A DNA stretch of 64,000 nucleotides. Source: Deltaproteobacteria bacterium (GTDB taxonomy: Bacteria > Desulfobacterota > Desulfobacteria > Desulfobacterales > UBA5852). Location: assembly GCA_020444045.1 (NCBI GenBank), contig JAHLLS010000011.1, positions 1 through 64,000 on the forward strand, given 5' to 3'. Below, piece after piece: positions 25,402-34,941 of the stretch. Positions within the stretch are counted from its first letter, which is position 1, and every line of letters begins with the position of its first letter. The notes under the pieces were generated by a model. It was not told the DNA's origin. It worked only from the letters and a program-made list of their open reading frames with translations, and searched no databases. Made by a program: the position numbers and the translations under genes.

Positions 25402-26388
25402 ATGGACCCAACAAAAGATCAACTTATTGCGTTGTACAAGACAATGCAGACCATCAGATTATTCGAAGAACGGATCGTGGATTTATACGCCCGCGGTGAA
25501 GTACCGGGCCTGGCGCATTTGTATATCGGTGAAGAGGCCGTTGCCGCTGGCGTGTGTGCCGTACTGACGGATGAGGATTACATCACAAGTACCCATCGCG
25601 GTCACGGCCATGTTATTGCCAAGGGGACCGGGTTGGATCCGATGATGGCCGAGCTGTTCGGCAAGAAAACCGGTTGTTGCAAAGGCAAGGGCGGGTCGAT
25701 GCACATTGCTGACATGGACAAGGGGATTCTGGGAGCGAATGGCATTGCCGGCGGTGGCTTACCCATTGCCATTGGTGCGGCATGGTCCGCGAAATGGCGC
25801 AAAACGAATCAAGTTGCCGCTTGTTTTTTTGGAGATGATGCCTCCAGCAATGGCACCTTCCATGAGAGTATGAATCTAGCTTCGCTCCACAAACTGCCCG
25901 TCGTCTTCGTGTGTGAAAACAACGGCTACGGTATCTCTGTTTGTCAGGCTAAATGTACCCTGATCAATGATGTCGCATCGCGGGCGGTGGCTTATGATAT
26001 GCCCGGCGTTGTCGTAGATGGCAACAATGTGGTGGAAGTCTACGAGGCCGCCGCGAAGGCCGTTAAAAGGGCTCGCGCCGGCGAAGGCCCGACATTGATC
26101 GAATGCAAGACCTACCGATGGCGTGGCCACCATGAGGGAGACCCAAATCAGGGCGCCCGCTACCGCACAAAAGAAGAAATCAATACATGGAAGGAAAAAT
26201 GTCCGATCAAACAATTTAAAAAGAAATTATTGAAGGACAGGATCGCTACCAAAAAACAATTGGAAACGATCGACAAAGAAATCAGTCAAGCCATTTCTGA
26301 CGCCGTAGCCTTTGCTCAAGAAAGCGAATTCCCGGCTGCTGAAGAGATGTACGAAGATATCTATGTGGAATTAGGAGAAGCCCGATGA
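25402..26388 (+). CDS. acoA: Acetoin dehydrogenase E1 alpha subunit
   Basis: 328 residues, a ThDP-dependent 2-oxo acid/acetoin dehydrogenase alpha chain. HLYIGEEAVAAGVCA near 40 and KGKGGSMHIADM near 95 belong to the E1-alpha fold. The ThDP/Mg motif appears as GDDASSNGTFHES...NNGYG, with Asp replacing Gly in the usual GDG. RWRGHHEGD is the phosphorylation-loop-like segment. E1 cleaves acetoin to acetaldehyde and a two-carbon unit. AcoA rather than pyruvate E1 is inferred from acoR, lipA and length. GGGAGG precedes the ATG. It overlaps acoB by an ATGA. Confidence 0.85.
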   Translation: MDPTKDQLIALYKTMQTIRLFEERIVDLYARGEVPGLAHLYIGEEAVAAGVCAVLTDEDYITSTHRGHGHVIAKGTGLDPMMAELFGKKTGCCKGKGGSMHIADMDKGILGANGIAGGGLPIAIGAAWSAKWRKTNQVAACFFGDDASSNGTFHESMNLASLHKLPVVFVCENNGYGISVCQAKCTLINDVASRAVAYDMPGVVVDGNNVVEVYEAAAKAVKRARAGEGPTLIECKTYRWRGHHEGDPNQGARYRTKEEINTWKEKCPIKQFKKKLLKDRIATKKQLETIDKEISQAISDAVAFAQESEFPAAEEMYEDIYVELGEAR

Positions 26389-27365
26389 GAGAAATAACTT
26401 ATTGCGACGCCCTGAACGAAGCCCTAAGACAATGCATGGTTGAAGATGAGAGGATCGTTGTCCTGGGGGAAGATATCGGGTGCTACGGTGGGATTTTCCA
26501 GGTGACCAAAGGCTTGCTTGATGAATTCGGTCCGGATCGTATCGTGGATACGCCCATTTCCGAAGCCGGTTTCATAGGTGCTTGCGTCGGGGCTGCCCTA
26601 ACTGGGATGCGGCCGGTCGCCGAAATCATGTTCATTGATTTTACCACGGTATGCATGGACATGATTGTAAATCAGATGGCGAAAATGCACTATATGTTCG
26701 GGGGCAAAGGATCTGTGCCCATGGTATTGCGAACCAATATCGGGGCCGGTCGGGGAACCGCCGCCCAGCACTCCCAGAGTTTTCATTCCTTTTTTGCCCA
26801 TATCCCCGGGCTTGTCGTCGCGGCGCCCTCATCGCCATACGAAGCCAAGGGCTTGCTGACCGAGGCGATCAAAAACGACAACCCAGTCATCTTTGTCGAG
26901 CACAAACGATTGTATACCACCAAGGGGCCCGTTCCGGAGGAAAGCTATCGAATTCCCTTCGGGAAAGCGGAAATTAAAAGAGAAGGCGCTGATGTGACGA
27001 TTGTGGCAACACACGCCCTGGTGGGTGCCGCCCTTGAAGCTGCTGAAGAAGCCGCTAAAGATGATATCGATGTGGAAGTCATCGATCCACGAACACTGTC
27101 CCCTCTTGACAAGGAAACCATTCTATCTTCGATCCAGAAAACAGGACGGCTGCTGGTTGCTGATGAAGATAATAAAACTTGTGGTTTCGCGGCTGAGATT
27201 TCTGCCATTGTCGCTGAAGAGGGGATTTTTTACCTCAAAGCCCCGATTATTAGGAATGCCTCGCCGGATACGCCGGTTCCATTTTCTCCCCCTCTGGAGA
27301 AAGCCTATATGTTTGGCAAAGAGGTCTTGATGGATTCTGTCCGGCGTTTGATGGCATATGCGTAA
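26385..27365 (+). CDS. acoB: Acetoin dehydrogenase E1 beta subunit
   Basis: 326 residues, E1 beta chain. It starts REITYCDALNEALRQCM, with VLGEDIGCYGGIFQVTKGLL and DTPISEAGFIGACVGAALTG (the conserved glutamate of the ThDP site lies here). The C-terminal transketolase-C domain holds VIDPRTLSPLD. It forms the alpha2-beta2 E1 with AcoA. Overlapping start with acoA, and 14 bp before acoC. Confidence 0.88.
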   Translation: MREITYCDALNEALRQCMVEDERIVVLGEDIGCYGGIFQVTKGLLDEFGPDRIVDTPISEAGFIGACVGAALTGMRPVAEIMFIDFTTVCMDMIVNQMAKMHYMFGGKGSVPMVLRTNIGAGRGTAAQHSQSFHSFFAHIPGLVVAAPSSPYEAKGLLTEAIKNDNPVIFVEHKRLYTTKGPVPEESYRIPFGKAEIKREGADVTIVATHALVGAALEAAEEAAKDDIDVEVIDPRTLSPLDKETILSSIQKTGRLLVADEDNKTCGFAAEISAIVAEEGIFYLKAPIIRNASPDTPVPFSPPLEKAYMFGKEVLMDSVRRLMAYA

Positions 27366-27379
27366 GAAAGGAGGCTATC

Positions 27380-28768
27380 GTGGCAATTGAGGTCGTCATT
27401 CCCATGCTTGGCGTCACTGTTGAAAACGGTCAGATCGTCGAGTGGCTTAAAAACGAAGGTGATGTCGTCGAAAAAGGGGAGAGCCTTTTCATTGTCGAAG
27501 CGGAGAAGGTGACCACGGAGGTAGAATCTCCAGGGGCTGGCATTCTGGCGAAAATTCTTTTACCGGCTGGAGAAGAAGTGCCTGTACTGACCGTGGTGGC
27601 GATCATTACCGAAAAGGGAGAAGCGGTCCCTGACAGGTACTTGCAACCAGCTTTGACAGACGCCTCCGGGGCTGTCACCGCGGGCGTGCTGTCGCAAGAT
27701 GCCCTATTGGCTCGACCGGAGGCGGTCCCGGCAGGCATCGAACCCCTGGCGGGTCCTGTTAAAATCGTCCCGGCCGCACGCAAGTTGGCCCAAGAGCGTC
27801 ATCTCGATCTACAAGCCATCACAGCGACGGGGCCCGAACACGTTATCACACATGAAGATGTGGTCAGGGCCGTTGCAAAGGCCGAAACAGTTACCAGAAC
27901 AAGGGTTTCCAGCTTGGCCCGACGCCAGGCGGAAGCTGAAAATGTTTCTCTGGAAGGGATTGAAGGAACGGGTGTTCGTGGTCGAATCATGCGCTCGGAT
28001 GTCGATGCTGCCGTCGCACAAGGGATTTCAAAAGATGCTGGTGGACGGTCTGCTGCGGCAGTGGATTCAGCGTTTGGTGTCGTCATTCCCTTAGATAACA
28101 TGCGCCAGACGATTGCGCGAAGGCTGTCGGCCAGCGCTTTCACAGCGCCCCATGTGGCGTTCTATACGGACGTCCATATGGATCCACTGCTGTTGTACCG
28201 CAAGAGCATTCTTGGTGCCTTCGATAAAAAATATGCCTTACGGCCCTCTATCAATGATTTTTTAATCAAAGCGGTTGCTTTAACGATCCGTGACTTCCCC
28301 ATGCTGAACGCCACACTGGAAGGAAATGAGATTCACATATTGCCCAACATCAATGTCGGTTTGGCGGTAGCGATTCCAAATGGTTTGGTCGTCCCGGCGA
28401 TCACGGATGCAGACCAGTGCGGCCTGTCGGAAATCGTGACCCAGCGAAGTGACTTAGTGCCGCGGGCGCTAAAAGGTCAATTGACCATGAACGAAATGGA
28501 GCGGGGAACGTTTACCATATCCAGCCTGGCCCAATACGATATCACTTTTTTTACCTCGATCCTCAACCCGCCGCAAAGCGGCATCCTTTCCGTGGGGAAA
28601 ACGCGTGAGGAGCTTGCCCTGGTAGATGGGGAAGTGACGGTAAAGCATGTTGCCACCATGGGGCTGGCTGTAGATCATCGCATTATCGATGGCGCCATGG
28701 CAGCGGGTTTTGTGCAGACCCTGAAAGAGAAACTGGAAACGCCTGCTTTCACTTTTATGCATGCCTGA
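27380..28768 (+). CDS. acoC: Dihydrolipoamide acyltransferase E2 with two E3/E1-binding domains
   Basis: 462 residues. A lipoyl domain (1-78) has the lipoylated Lys in EAEKVTTEV. Two peripheral-subunit-binding-type domains follow, one at about 133-170 (ARKLAQERHLDLQAITATG) and one at about 178-215 (SSLARRQAEAENVSLEGIEG, GVRGRIMRSDV). The catalytic domain (about 235-462) ends with DHRIIDGAMAA (His and Asp of the active site). It transfers the acetyl group to CoA. A tandem pair of binding domains is less common than one. GTG start at 27380 after AAGGAGG. Confidence 0.9.
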   Translation: MAIEVVIPMLGVTVENGQIVEWLKNEGDVVEKGESLFIVEAEKVTTEVESPGAGILAKILLPAGEEVPVLTVVAIITEKGEAVPDRYLQPALTDASGAVTAGVLSQDALLARPEAVPAGIEPLAGPVKIVPAARKLAQERHLDLQAITATGPEHVITHEDVVRAVAKAETVTRTRVSSLARRQAEAENVSLEGIEGTGVRGRIMRSDVDAAVAQGISKDAGGRSAAAVDSAFGVVIPLDNMRQTIARRLSASAFTAPHVAFYTDVHMDPLLLYRKSILGAFDKKYALRPSINDFLIKAVALTIRDFPMLNATLEGNEIHILPNINVGLAVAIPNGLVVPAITDADQCGLSEIVTQRSDLVPRALKGQLTMNEMERGTFTISSLAQYDITFFTSILNPPQSGILSVGKTREELALVDGEVTVKHVATMGLAVDHRIIDGAMAAGFVQTLKEKLETPAFTFMHA

Positions 28769-28821
28769 AGTTTTTCTTTTCACCCACGTATTCGATGACG
28801 TGATCGATGAAGGAGTTCGTT

Positions 28822-30237
28822 GTGGCGGATTACGATTATGACCTGGCGGTGGTCGGCGGCGGACCGGGAGGATATACAGCTGCCATCTGTGGCGCGCGCA
28901 AAGGTCTTCGAACCGTTTTGATTGAAAAGGATGCTCTGGGAGGCACGTGCCTGAACCGGGGCTGTATCCCTACCAAAAGTTATATTTATGACACCAAGCT
29001 TTTCAAATCGGCGCTGAGTACCCAGGTGATCCGTGGCACCGAAAAACTGACGTTGGACGGGGCCGCCATACTTAACCGCAAAAGAAACGTGGTCAGAACC
29101 CTGGTCTCCGGTGTCGCAGCATTGGTCAAAAGCAACGGGATCGATCTCATACAGGGCCAAGGGGTCCTGCAGTCTGCTGACAGGGTTGTTGTTTCCAAAA
29201 CCGATGGGAGCGTCGCGGAACTCAGGGCCAAGAACATTGTTCTTGCCACCGGGTCACAACCGGCTGTGCCTTCGTTTATCAAGGTGGATGGCAAGCGTGT
29301 CCAAACCACGGATGACCTTCTGGATGCCCCGAGCTTTGCGGGGAAAATCCTCATCATCGGAGGCGGAGTCATCGGTATAGAGATGGCGACAATATTTCTC
29401 AATGCCGGTGCACAGGTTACCATCATCGAAATGCTGCCGGACATCCTGGCGACGGAAGACAAGGATGTCCGCAAAGAGATGAAACGGCAACTGAAAAAGC
29501 GCAAGGCCAAGGTATTATTGAATGCTTCTGTAAAAGATATTGCCATTCAGGGCACACAGGTAGAGGTTACGTTCATGGGGTTGGGAAAAGAACACCCGGA
29601 AACCATGACGGTGGATAAAGTGTTGGTCGCAACGGGGCGCGCACCGGTTTTCAGCGGTATCGATACCGAAAAAGTTGGCCTTGAGACCAACGGCCCTTTT
29701 ATAAAGGTCAATGCAAAGCTGGAGACCAGTCTGCCAGGTGTTTACGCGATCGGTGATGTGATCGGCGGCATGATGCTGGCCCACAAGGCTTCAGCCGAGG
29801 CGGAAACGGTGGTGGAAAACATTCTGGGTGCTGACAAAACCATCGATTCGCATCTCATCCCGCGATGTATCTGGGGGTTGCTCGAAATCGGTGCCGTAGG
29901 GTTGAGTGAAAAAGAAGCATCCCAATCTGGCCGAAAGATCAAAATCGGAAAATTTCCCTATGCGGCCAGTGGCGCCGCACAGGCAATGGGCCATGGTGAA
30001 GGCTTTGTCAAAATCATCGGCGATGTCGAGACGGGAGAAATACTTGGTGTGCACATCATCGGTGAGCACGCCACCGACATGATCGCCGAGGCCGTTACCG
30101 TAATGAAAATGGAGGGGGTCGTGGAAGATCTGTACGAAGCCATAAAACCCCATCCAACTCTTAGCGAAGCCGTCATGGAGGCGGCCCTGGACTGGAACGG
30201 GATTGCCGTTCATTTACCCAGAAAGCCGAAGAGATAA
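28822..30237 (+). CDS. lpdA: Dihydrolipoamide dehydrogenase E3
   Basis: 471 residues, a FAD/NAD disulfide oxidoreductase. FAD motif AVVGGGPGGYTAAI, redox pair GGTCLNRGCIPTK, NAD motif ILIIGGGVIGIEMA, and the C-terminal HPTLSEAVMEAAL with the catalytic His. It reoxidises the E2 lipoyl arm. The start at GTG 28822 is preferred over ATG 28807 because AAGGAG sits six bases before the GTG. It completes the aco complex; only 5 bp separate it from the transporter genes. Confidence 0.92.
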   Translation: MADYDYDLAVVGGGPGGYTAAICGARKGLRTVLIEKDALGGTCLNRGCIPTKSYIYDTKLFKSALSTQVIRGTEKLTLDGAAILNRKRNVVRTLVSGVAALVKSNGIDLIQGQGVLQSADRVVVSKTDGSVAELRAKNIVLATGSQPAVPSFIKVDGKRVQTTDDLLDAPSFAGKILIIGGGVIGIEMATIFLNAGAQVTIIEMLPDILATEDKDVRKEMKRQLKKRKAKVLLNASVKDIAIQGTQVEVTFMGLGKEHPETMTVDKVLVATGRAPVFSGIDTEKVGLETNGPFIKVNAKLETSLPGVYAIGDVIGGMMLAHKASAEAETVVENILGADKTIDSHLIPRCIWGLLEIGAVGLSEKEASQSGRKIKIGKFPYAASGAAQAMGHGEGFVKIIGDVETGEILGVHIIGEHATDMIAEAVTVMKMEGVVEDLYEAIKPHPTLSEAVMEAALDWNGIAVHLPRKPKR

Positions 30238-30242
30238 GATTT

Positions 30243-31112
30243 ATGGATGCTTTATCGATCATTCCCATTCAGTTTCTTCACGGCTTGGTTTACGGGATGT
30301 TACTGTTTCTGGTGGCGTCGGGGCTGACGCTCATTTTTGGGATGATGGGGGTGCTCAATTTTGCTCACGGGGCGCTCTACATGCTCGGCGCCTATTTTTC
30401 TTACAGCATTTTGCGATGGACAGGGCAATTCTGGCTGTGCATGATTTTGGCCCCCCTCCTGGTCGGTGCCATTGGTATCCTGATCGAACGGTTTCTCCTG
30501 CGCAAGGTACACACTCACGGGCATGCCCATGAACTGCTGCTCACGTTTGGACTGGCCTACATCATCGAGGAAATAGTCAAGTGGTTTTGGGGTAACCAGC
30601 CGCTGCATGTGGAAGTCCCGGCGATGCTTTCCGGTTCGATCCAGTTCCTGGGCATCACCTATCCGACTTACCGGTTGTTCATTCTGCTGATTTCGGTGGC
30701 CGTGTTCGCGGTGCTATTTATCATCCTTTACAAAACGCGGGCCGGCATAATCGTGACGGCTGCTGTTTCCCGGTCTGAAATGGTCAACGCCCTGGGTATT
30801 AACGTGCCGCTGGTCTTCATGCTCCTTTTCGGTGTGGGTGGTGCCCTGGCCGGCCTGGCCGGGGTGATTGGGGGACCGTATCTGATCACGAACCCGGGCA
30901 TGGCAGGCACTATTATCATCGATTTATTCGTGGTCGTTGTCGTGGGCGGGCTTGGATCGCTGCCGGGAGCCCTTCTGGCCTCCTTTCTAATCGGAGAACT
31001 CCAGTCATTCGGCATTCTGTTTGTGCCCCAGATGGCTATCGCTCTTGAGTTTTTGCTCATGGCTGTGGTGCTCATCGTAAAACCCGAAGGCCTGCTGGGA
31101 GAAAAAGCCTGA
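30243..31112 (+). CDS. livH: Branched-chain-amino-acid-type ABC permease LivH (system 1)
   Basis: 289 residues, about eight transmembrane helices. GLTLIFGMMGVLNFAHGALY near 28 is the LivH hallmark, and VVVVGGLGSLPGALLASFLI near 230 is the conserved late segment. It follows lpdA by 5 bp and overlaps livM by one base. The HAAT family also carries carboxylates, aromatic acids, urea and amides, so substrate cannot be read from the family. Confidence 0.9.
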   Translation: MDALSIIPIQFLHGLVYGMLLFLVASGLTLIFGMMGVLNFAHGALYMLGAYFSYSILRWTGQFWLCMILAPLLVGAIGILIERFLLRKVHTHGHAHELLLTFGLAYIIEEIVKWFWGNQPLHVEVPAMLSGSIQFLGITYPTYRLFILLISVAVFAVLFIILYKTRAGIIVTAAVSRSEMVNALGINVPLVFMLLFGVGGALAGLAGVIGGPYLITNPGMAGTIIIDLFVVVVVGGLGSLPGALLASFLIGELQSFGILFVPQMAIALEFLLMAVVLIVKPEGLLGEKA

Positions 31113-32086
31113 TGCGCCGATCTCGTTTCACGTGGCTGCCGATCCTTTTGATCATCGCATTGCTTCTGATATTGCCAAAGCTCGTTTCCGAGTATCGGTT
31201 AAATCTGGTCATCACGATGATGATCTATTCGATTTTTGCTCTGAGTTACAACATGCTGTTTGGACAGGGCGGTCTGCTTTCTTTTGGTCATGCGGCGTAC
31301 TTCGGTTTTGGCGCCTATGCTACCGTGATCCTGATCAAACAGTTTTCCTTGTCCCTGCCAATGGGAATACTGATCGGAGGCCTGGCAGGGGCCTTTCTGG
31401 GAGTGACCTTCGGGGTGTTTGTGGTGCGCATGCGGGGGGTTTCCTTTGCTTTGCTAACCCTGGCCTTCAACCAGCTTATTTATGTGACCGCCGAGAAGTG
31501 GCGGACAGTCACTGGTGGAGAGGATGGCATTGCTTTCATGCGACCCAATCTGCAATTGGGCGGGTGGGAAATCGATCTGTGGGCAACCCTGAACTGGTAT
31601 TACTTTGTTTTACTGGTGACGGTGATCTGCATCGGTTGTTTGTGGTACCTGACGCTGACCCCGTTAGGCCGCCTCAATCTCTGCATGCGAGAAAACGAGG
31701 AGCGGGCTAGTTTCATCGGGTTCAACACATACGCCAGCCGGCTGCTCATCTATACCCTGGCAGGTTTTTTTGCGGGGGTCGCCGGCGGCCTGGCTGCCGC
31801 TTTCCAGGAATTCGTTACCACAACCTTTATCAATTTGGACAAAGCCACCGACGTGCTGATGATGACGTTTATCGGCGGTGGCGGGACATTTTTTGGCCCG
31901 GTGATTGGCGCGTGCGCCCTGACTTTGGTCAATGATCTGCTTAGCAGTTGGATCGAGCGATGGGCCATCGTCCAGGGTGGGCTGTTTATTCTGTTGGTGC
32001 TTTACGCCCCAAACGGACTTTCAGGAATTTACCTGAGCCTTAGAGAGCAATGGGATAAACGGAAGAGGGGAGAACAGCCGTCATGA
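31112..32086 (+). CDS. livM: ABC permease LivM (system 1)
   Basis: 324 residues, multi-helix. Hallmarks are YNMLFGQGGLLSFGHAAYFG near 48 and the GLAAAFQEFVT ... FIGGGGTFFGPVIGA segment near 260-275. It pairs with LivH to make the membrane channel. Its start overlaps the livH stop, and its stop overlaps the livG start. Confidence 0.9.
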   Translation: MRRSRFTWLPILLIIALLLILPKLVSEYRLNLVITMMIYSIFALSYNMLFGQGGLLSFGHAAYFGFGAYATVILIKQFSLSLPMGILIGGLAGAFLGVTFGVFVVRMRGVSFALLTLAFNQLIYVTAEKWRTVTGGEDGIAFMRPNLQLGGWEIDLWATLNWYYFVLLVTVICIGCLWYLTLTPLGRLNLCMRENEERASFIGFNTYASRLLIYTLAGFFAGVAGGLAAAFQEFVTTTFINLDKATDVLMMTFIGGGGTFFGPVIGACALTLVNDLLSSWIERWAIVQGGLFILLVLYAPNGLSGIYLSLREQWDKRKRGEQPS

Positions 32087-32844
32087 GTAGATCGGGTATT
32101 CTGCTCGATATTCAAGGGCTGTACAAGGATTTCCGAGGTGTGGAGGTGATCAATAATCTCACCCTTTGCGTTCGTAAGGGCGAACGGCATGCCATCATCG
32201 GACCCAACGGTGCGGGGAAGACGACCTTTTTCAATTTAATCACCGGCCGGTATACGCCGAGTCGGGGGACCATATCCTTCGAAGGGCGGCGAATTTCCGG
32301 AATGGCACCCCATCGGATCAACCGAATGGGTATTTCCCGGTCCTTCCAGATCACCAACATATTCCCCGGACTGAGCGTGTTTGAGAATATCCGTTCGGCC
32401 ATCCTGTCAAAGAAAGGGATCCGCTGGTCTTTCAGGCGCCGGGTGAGTGCGATGACGGATGTCAACCAAGAAACGCTCGATGTCTTGAAGCTAATCGGGC
32501 TCGACACGCAGCATCATCTGTTGGCCGGATCTCTCGACTACGGGGCCCAGCGTGCGCTTGAGATCGGCATTTCTTTAGCCACCGACCCGAAGATGATCAT
32601 GCTCGACGAACCGACGGCCGGCATGTCCATTGAGGAAACCCGGGACATCGTTTCAATGATTGACAGAACCACCAAGGGGAAGGCGCTTTTGATCATTGAG
32701 CACGACATGGATGTGGTTTTCTCCCTGGCCGACACCATTTCGGTCATTCACTATGGAACGGTGCTCGCATCCGGTCCTCCGGATGTTATTAGCAACGATC
32801 CCAAGGTTAAGGAGGCCTATCTGGGAGAGGACAAAGCATGTTAG
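32083..32844 (+). CDS. livG: ABC ATPase LivG (system 1)
   Basis: 253 residues. Walker A is GPNGAGKTTFF. The signature region is degenerate: LDYGAQRALEIG replaces the usual LSYGEQR. Walker B is MIMLDEPTAGMS and the H-loop is IIEHDMDVV. The LivG-specific GISRSFQITNIFP segment is present. Overlaps both neighbours. Confidence 0.9.
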   Translation: MSRSGILLDIQGLYKDFRGVEVINNLTLCVRKGERHAIIGPNGAGKTTFFNLITGRYTPSRGTISFEGRRISGMAPHRINRMGISRSFQITNIFPGLSVFENIRSAILSKKGIRWSFRRRVSAMTDVNQETLDVLKLIGLDTQHHLLAGSLDYGAQRALEIGISLATDPKMIMLDEPTAGMSIEETRDIVSMIDRTTKGKALLIIEHDMDVVFSLADTISVIHYGTVLASGPPDVISNDPKVKEAYLGEDKAC

Positions 32845-33551
32845 CGCTAAGTGACGTCAATACGTACTACGACAACAGTCACATTCTTCACGATGTGTCG
32901 CTCCAGGTGAAGTCAGGAGAGACCGTTGCGCTGCTGGGTCGCAACGGCGTAGGCAAGACCACTACCATGCGTACGATCATGGGGTTAACACCGGCTCGTC
33001 GGGGACGAATCCGCTTTAAGGACAAAGATATCGAACGTTGGAAACCGTATCAAATTGCCCGCGCAGGCATCGGTTTCGTACCAGAAGAACGTTGGATTTT
33101 TCCAACTCTGACCGTGCACCAGAATTTGCTGATCGGCCTCAAGAGTGAGCCTTATGCCAGCAATCAGGGACTCGAACCCTGGTCTCTGGAGAAATGTTAC
33201 GACACATTCCCTTCTCTCAAGAAGCGACAGTTCGCTAAAGGGGGGACTTTGTCCGGGGGGGAACAGCAAATGCTTACCATTGCCCGGACCCTGGTGGGAA
33301 ACCCGGAGCTTATTCTTATTGATGAGCCTACAGAAGGACTGGCTCCCAAGATTGTGGACGTGGTGGCCGAGATCATTCAGACCATCGCCCGGCAGGGTAT
33401 CTCCGTTTTGCTGGTCGAACAAAAACTTTCCATTGCTTTGGAACTGGCCGACAGGATTTACGTTATCAGTAAGGGGATGATCCAGTGGCACGGCACTCCG
33501 GAAGAACTACGCAGCAGTGAGGAGGTTCGCAAATCCTATCTGGAGGTCTGA
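32838..33551 (+). CDS. livF: ABC ATPase LivF (system 1)
   Basis: 237 residues. Walker A is GRNGVGKTTTM, the signature LSGGEQQML, Walker B LILIDEPTEGLAP and the H-loop LLVEQKLSIAL. VPEERWIFPTLTV is typical of LivF. It overlaps livG by 7 bp. The binding-protein gene follows 72 bp later. Confidence 0.92.
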   Translation: MLALSDVNTYYDNSHILHDVSLQVKSGETVALLGRNGVGKTTTMRTIMGLTPARRGRIRFKDKDIERWKPYQIARAGIGFVPEERWIFPTLTVHQNLLIGLKSEPYASNQGLEPWSLEKCYDTFPSLKKRQFAKGGTLSGGEQQMLTIARTLVGNPELILIDEPTEGLAPKIVDVVAEIIQTIARQGISVLLVEQKLSIALELADRIYVISKGMIQWHGTPEELRSSEEVRKSYLEV

Positions 33552-33623
33552 TCCGACATGTAACGGTATTGAAAAATTAACCGGCAATAATGCAGAACTT
33601 ATTCTTTATGAAGGGAGAGAAAG

Positions 33624-34838
33624 ATGAATCGGAAACTGCTTTTCGGAATTATCGGTATCATGAGCCTTTGTTTTTTTATGGGTGCTACGGCTTGGGCCGC
33701 GGACACGGTAAATTTCGGTGTCTGCGAGATTCGCTCCGGCGCATTCAAGACCAATGGCGATCGCACCATTTGGGGAATTGAAGCCGCGGTCAATGAAGCT
33801 AACGATCAGGGAGGATTGCTTGGGAAGCAGATCAAACTGGTCATAGAGGACAACCAGGGCAAGGGTGAGATCGGTGTCCAGAAGACCAAAAAACTGGTCA
33901 TGCAGGACAATTGCGTGGTGGTGATCCAGGGTTCCTCGAGCGGCGTCGGTGGGGCCATCGGGCAGGCGATGCCTCGGCTCAAAACGATCTACTTAGACAC
34001 GAATGCCGAAGCCATGGGTATCACCGGAGAAAACTTCAACCCTTATGTTTTCCGCACGTGTTTGAATGCGGGTATGCATGTCAAGGCCTTGGCCAATTAC
34101 TTCGGAACCAAGACCAAACTGCGTAAGGTTTTTTTGATCAATCAGGATTACTCCTGGGGATACGATGTGGCCAAGTACTACGAAATGGCCATCAAACAAT
34201 TCTCACCCGACACTCAGATCGTGGGCAAAGAATTCCATCCCGTCTTCAACAAAGATTTTGCTCCTTACGTGAGCAAGATCGCCGCCTCGGGGGCCGACTA
34301 CGTGATCAGTGGTAACTGGGGTACCGATTTGACCCAACTCGTGGTTCAGGGCCGCAAATTGGGCATGGAGATTCCGATCGGCGCTACTTTTCTGGACGAT
34401 GACGGTGTGATGGGCATAGCCCGGGAAGCAGCGGAAGGATGCATTCAGGCGAATATGTATATCCTGGGCATCGATTCAGACAAGGCCCGTGCCTTCGAAG
34501 ACACATTCCACAAATACTCAGATGGTAAATGGCCCTCATTCGTGATCATGGAGGCCTATATTGGTACAAAAATGTTCATCGAAGCGGTACGAAAAGCCGG
34601 CTCATTCGATACCGATAAGGTCATCAAGGCCTTCGAAGGTATGACATGGGAAGGCCCCATCGGCCCGATCACCATGCGTGCCGAAGATCACCAGGCACAA
34701 TCTCCGGCAGTTATTGCCGAATATGCACCCAGCACGAAATACTACGATTTTCCTTACTTGAAGCCGATCATGACGATTCCGGCCAGCGACATTTCTGTCA
34801 GCTTGGAGGACAGTGGCTGGAAACCATACAAGAAGTAG
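33624..34838 (+). CDS. Periplasmic substrate-binding protein (system 1)
   Basis: 404 residues, a type I periplasmic binding protein of the Leu/Ile/Val-binding family. The signal peptide covers 1-~26 (cut after TAWA). Typical parts are GIEAAVNEANDQGGLLGKQI and VVIQGSSSGVGGAIGQAMPR. It captures the substrate for LivHMGF of system 1. A good GAAGGGAGAG site precedes the ATG. A perfect 13-bp hairpin 12 bp after the stop probably stabilises its mRNA. Confidence 0.9.
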   Translation: MNRKLLFGIIGIMSLCFFMGATAWAADTVNFGVCEIRSGAFKTNGDRTIWGIEAAVNEANDQGGLLGKQIKLVIEDNQGKGEIGVQKTKKLVMQDNCVVVIQGSSSGVGGAIGQAMPRLKTIYLDTNAEAMGITGENFNPYVFRTCLNAGMHVKALANYFGTKTKLRKVFLINQDYSWGYDVAKYYEMAIKQFSPDTQIVGKEFHPVFNKDFAPYVSKIAASGADYVISGNWGTDLTQLVVQGRKLGMEIPIGATFLDDDGVMGIAREAAEGCIQANMYILGIDSDKARAFEDTFHKYSDGKWPSFVIMEAYIGTKMFIEAVRKAGSFDTDKVIKAFEGMTWEGPIGPITMRAEDHQAQSPAVIAEYAPSTKYYDFPYLKPIMTIPASDISVSLEDSGWKPYKK

Positions 34839-34850
34839 TGAGAAATGTAT

Positions 34851-34880
34851 TGCGGATTCCGCAGTCTTGCGGAATCCGCA
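34851..34880 (+). terminator. Perfect 13-bp hairpin after the binding-protein gene
   Basis: TGCGGATTCCGCA and TGCGGAATCCGCA pair fully around GTCT. No T-run follows, so it is more likely an RNA-stabilising or partial termination element than a strong terminator. The operon continues downstream. Confidence 0.6.
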
Positions 34881-34941
34881 GCTTAGAGGGCTTATCTCCG
34901 GTAGCAGGGGGAAAGACAGGATTACAACAGGTACTTTATTC

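Noticed and set aside
25402-30237. Pyruvate dehydrogenase as the identity of the E1-E2-E3 cluster
   Set aside because: The AcoR-type activator, dedicated lipA and sigma-54 promoter favour acetoin dehydrogenase. A 2-oxo acid substrate cannot be fully excluded by sequence.
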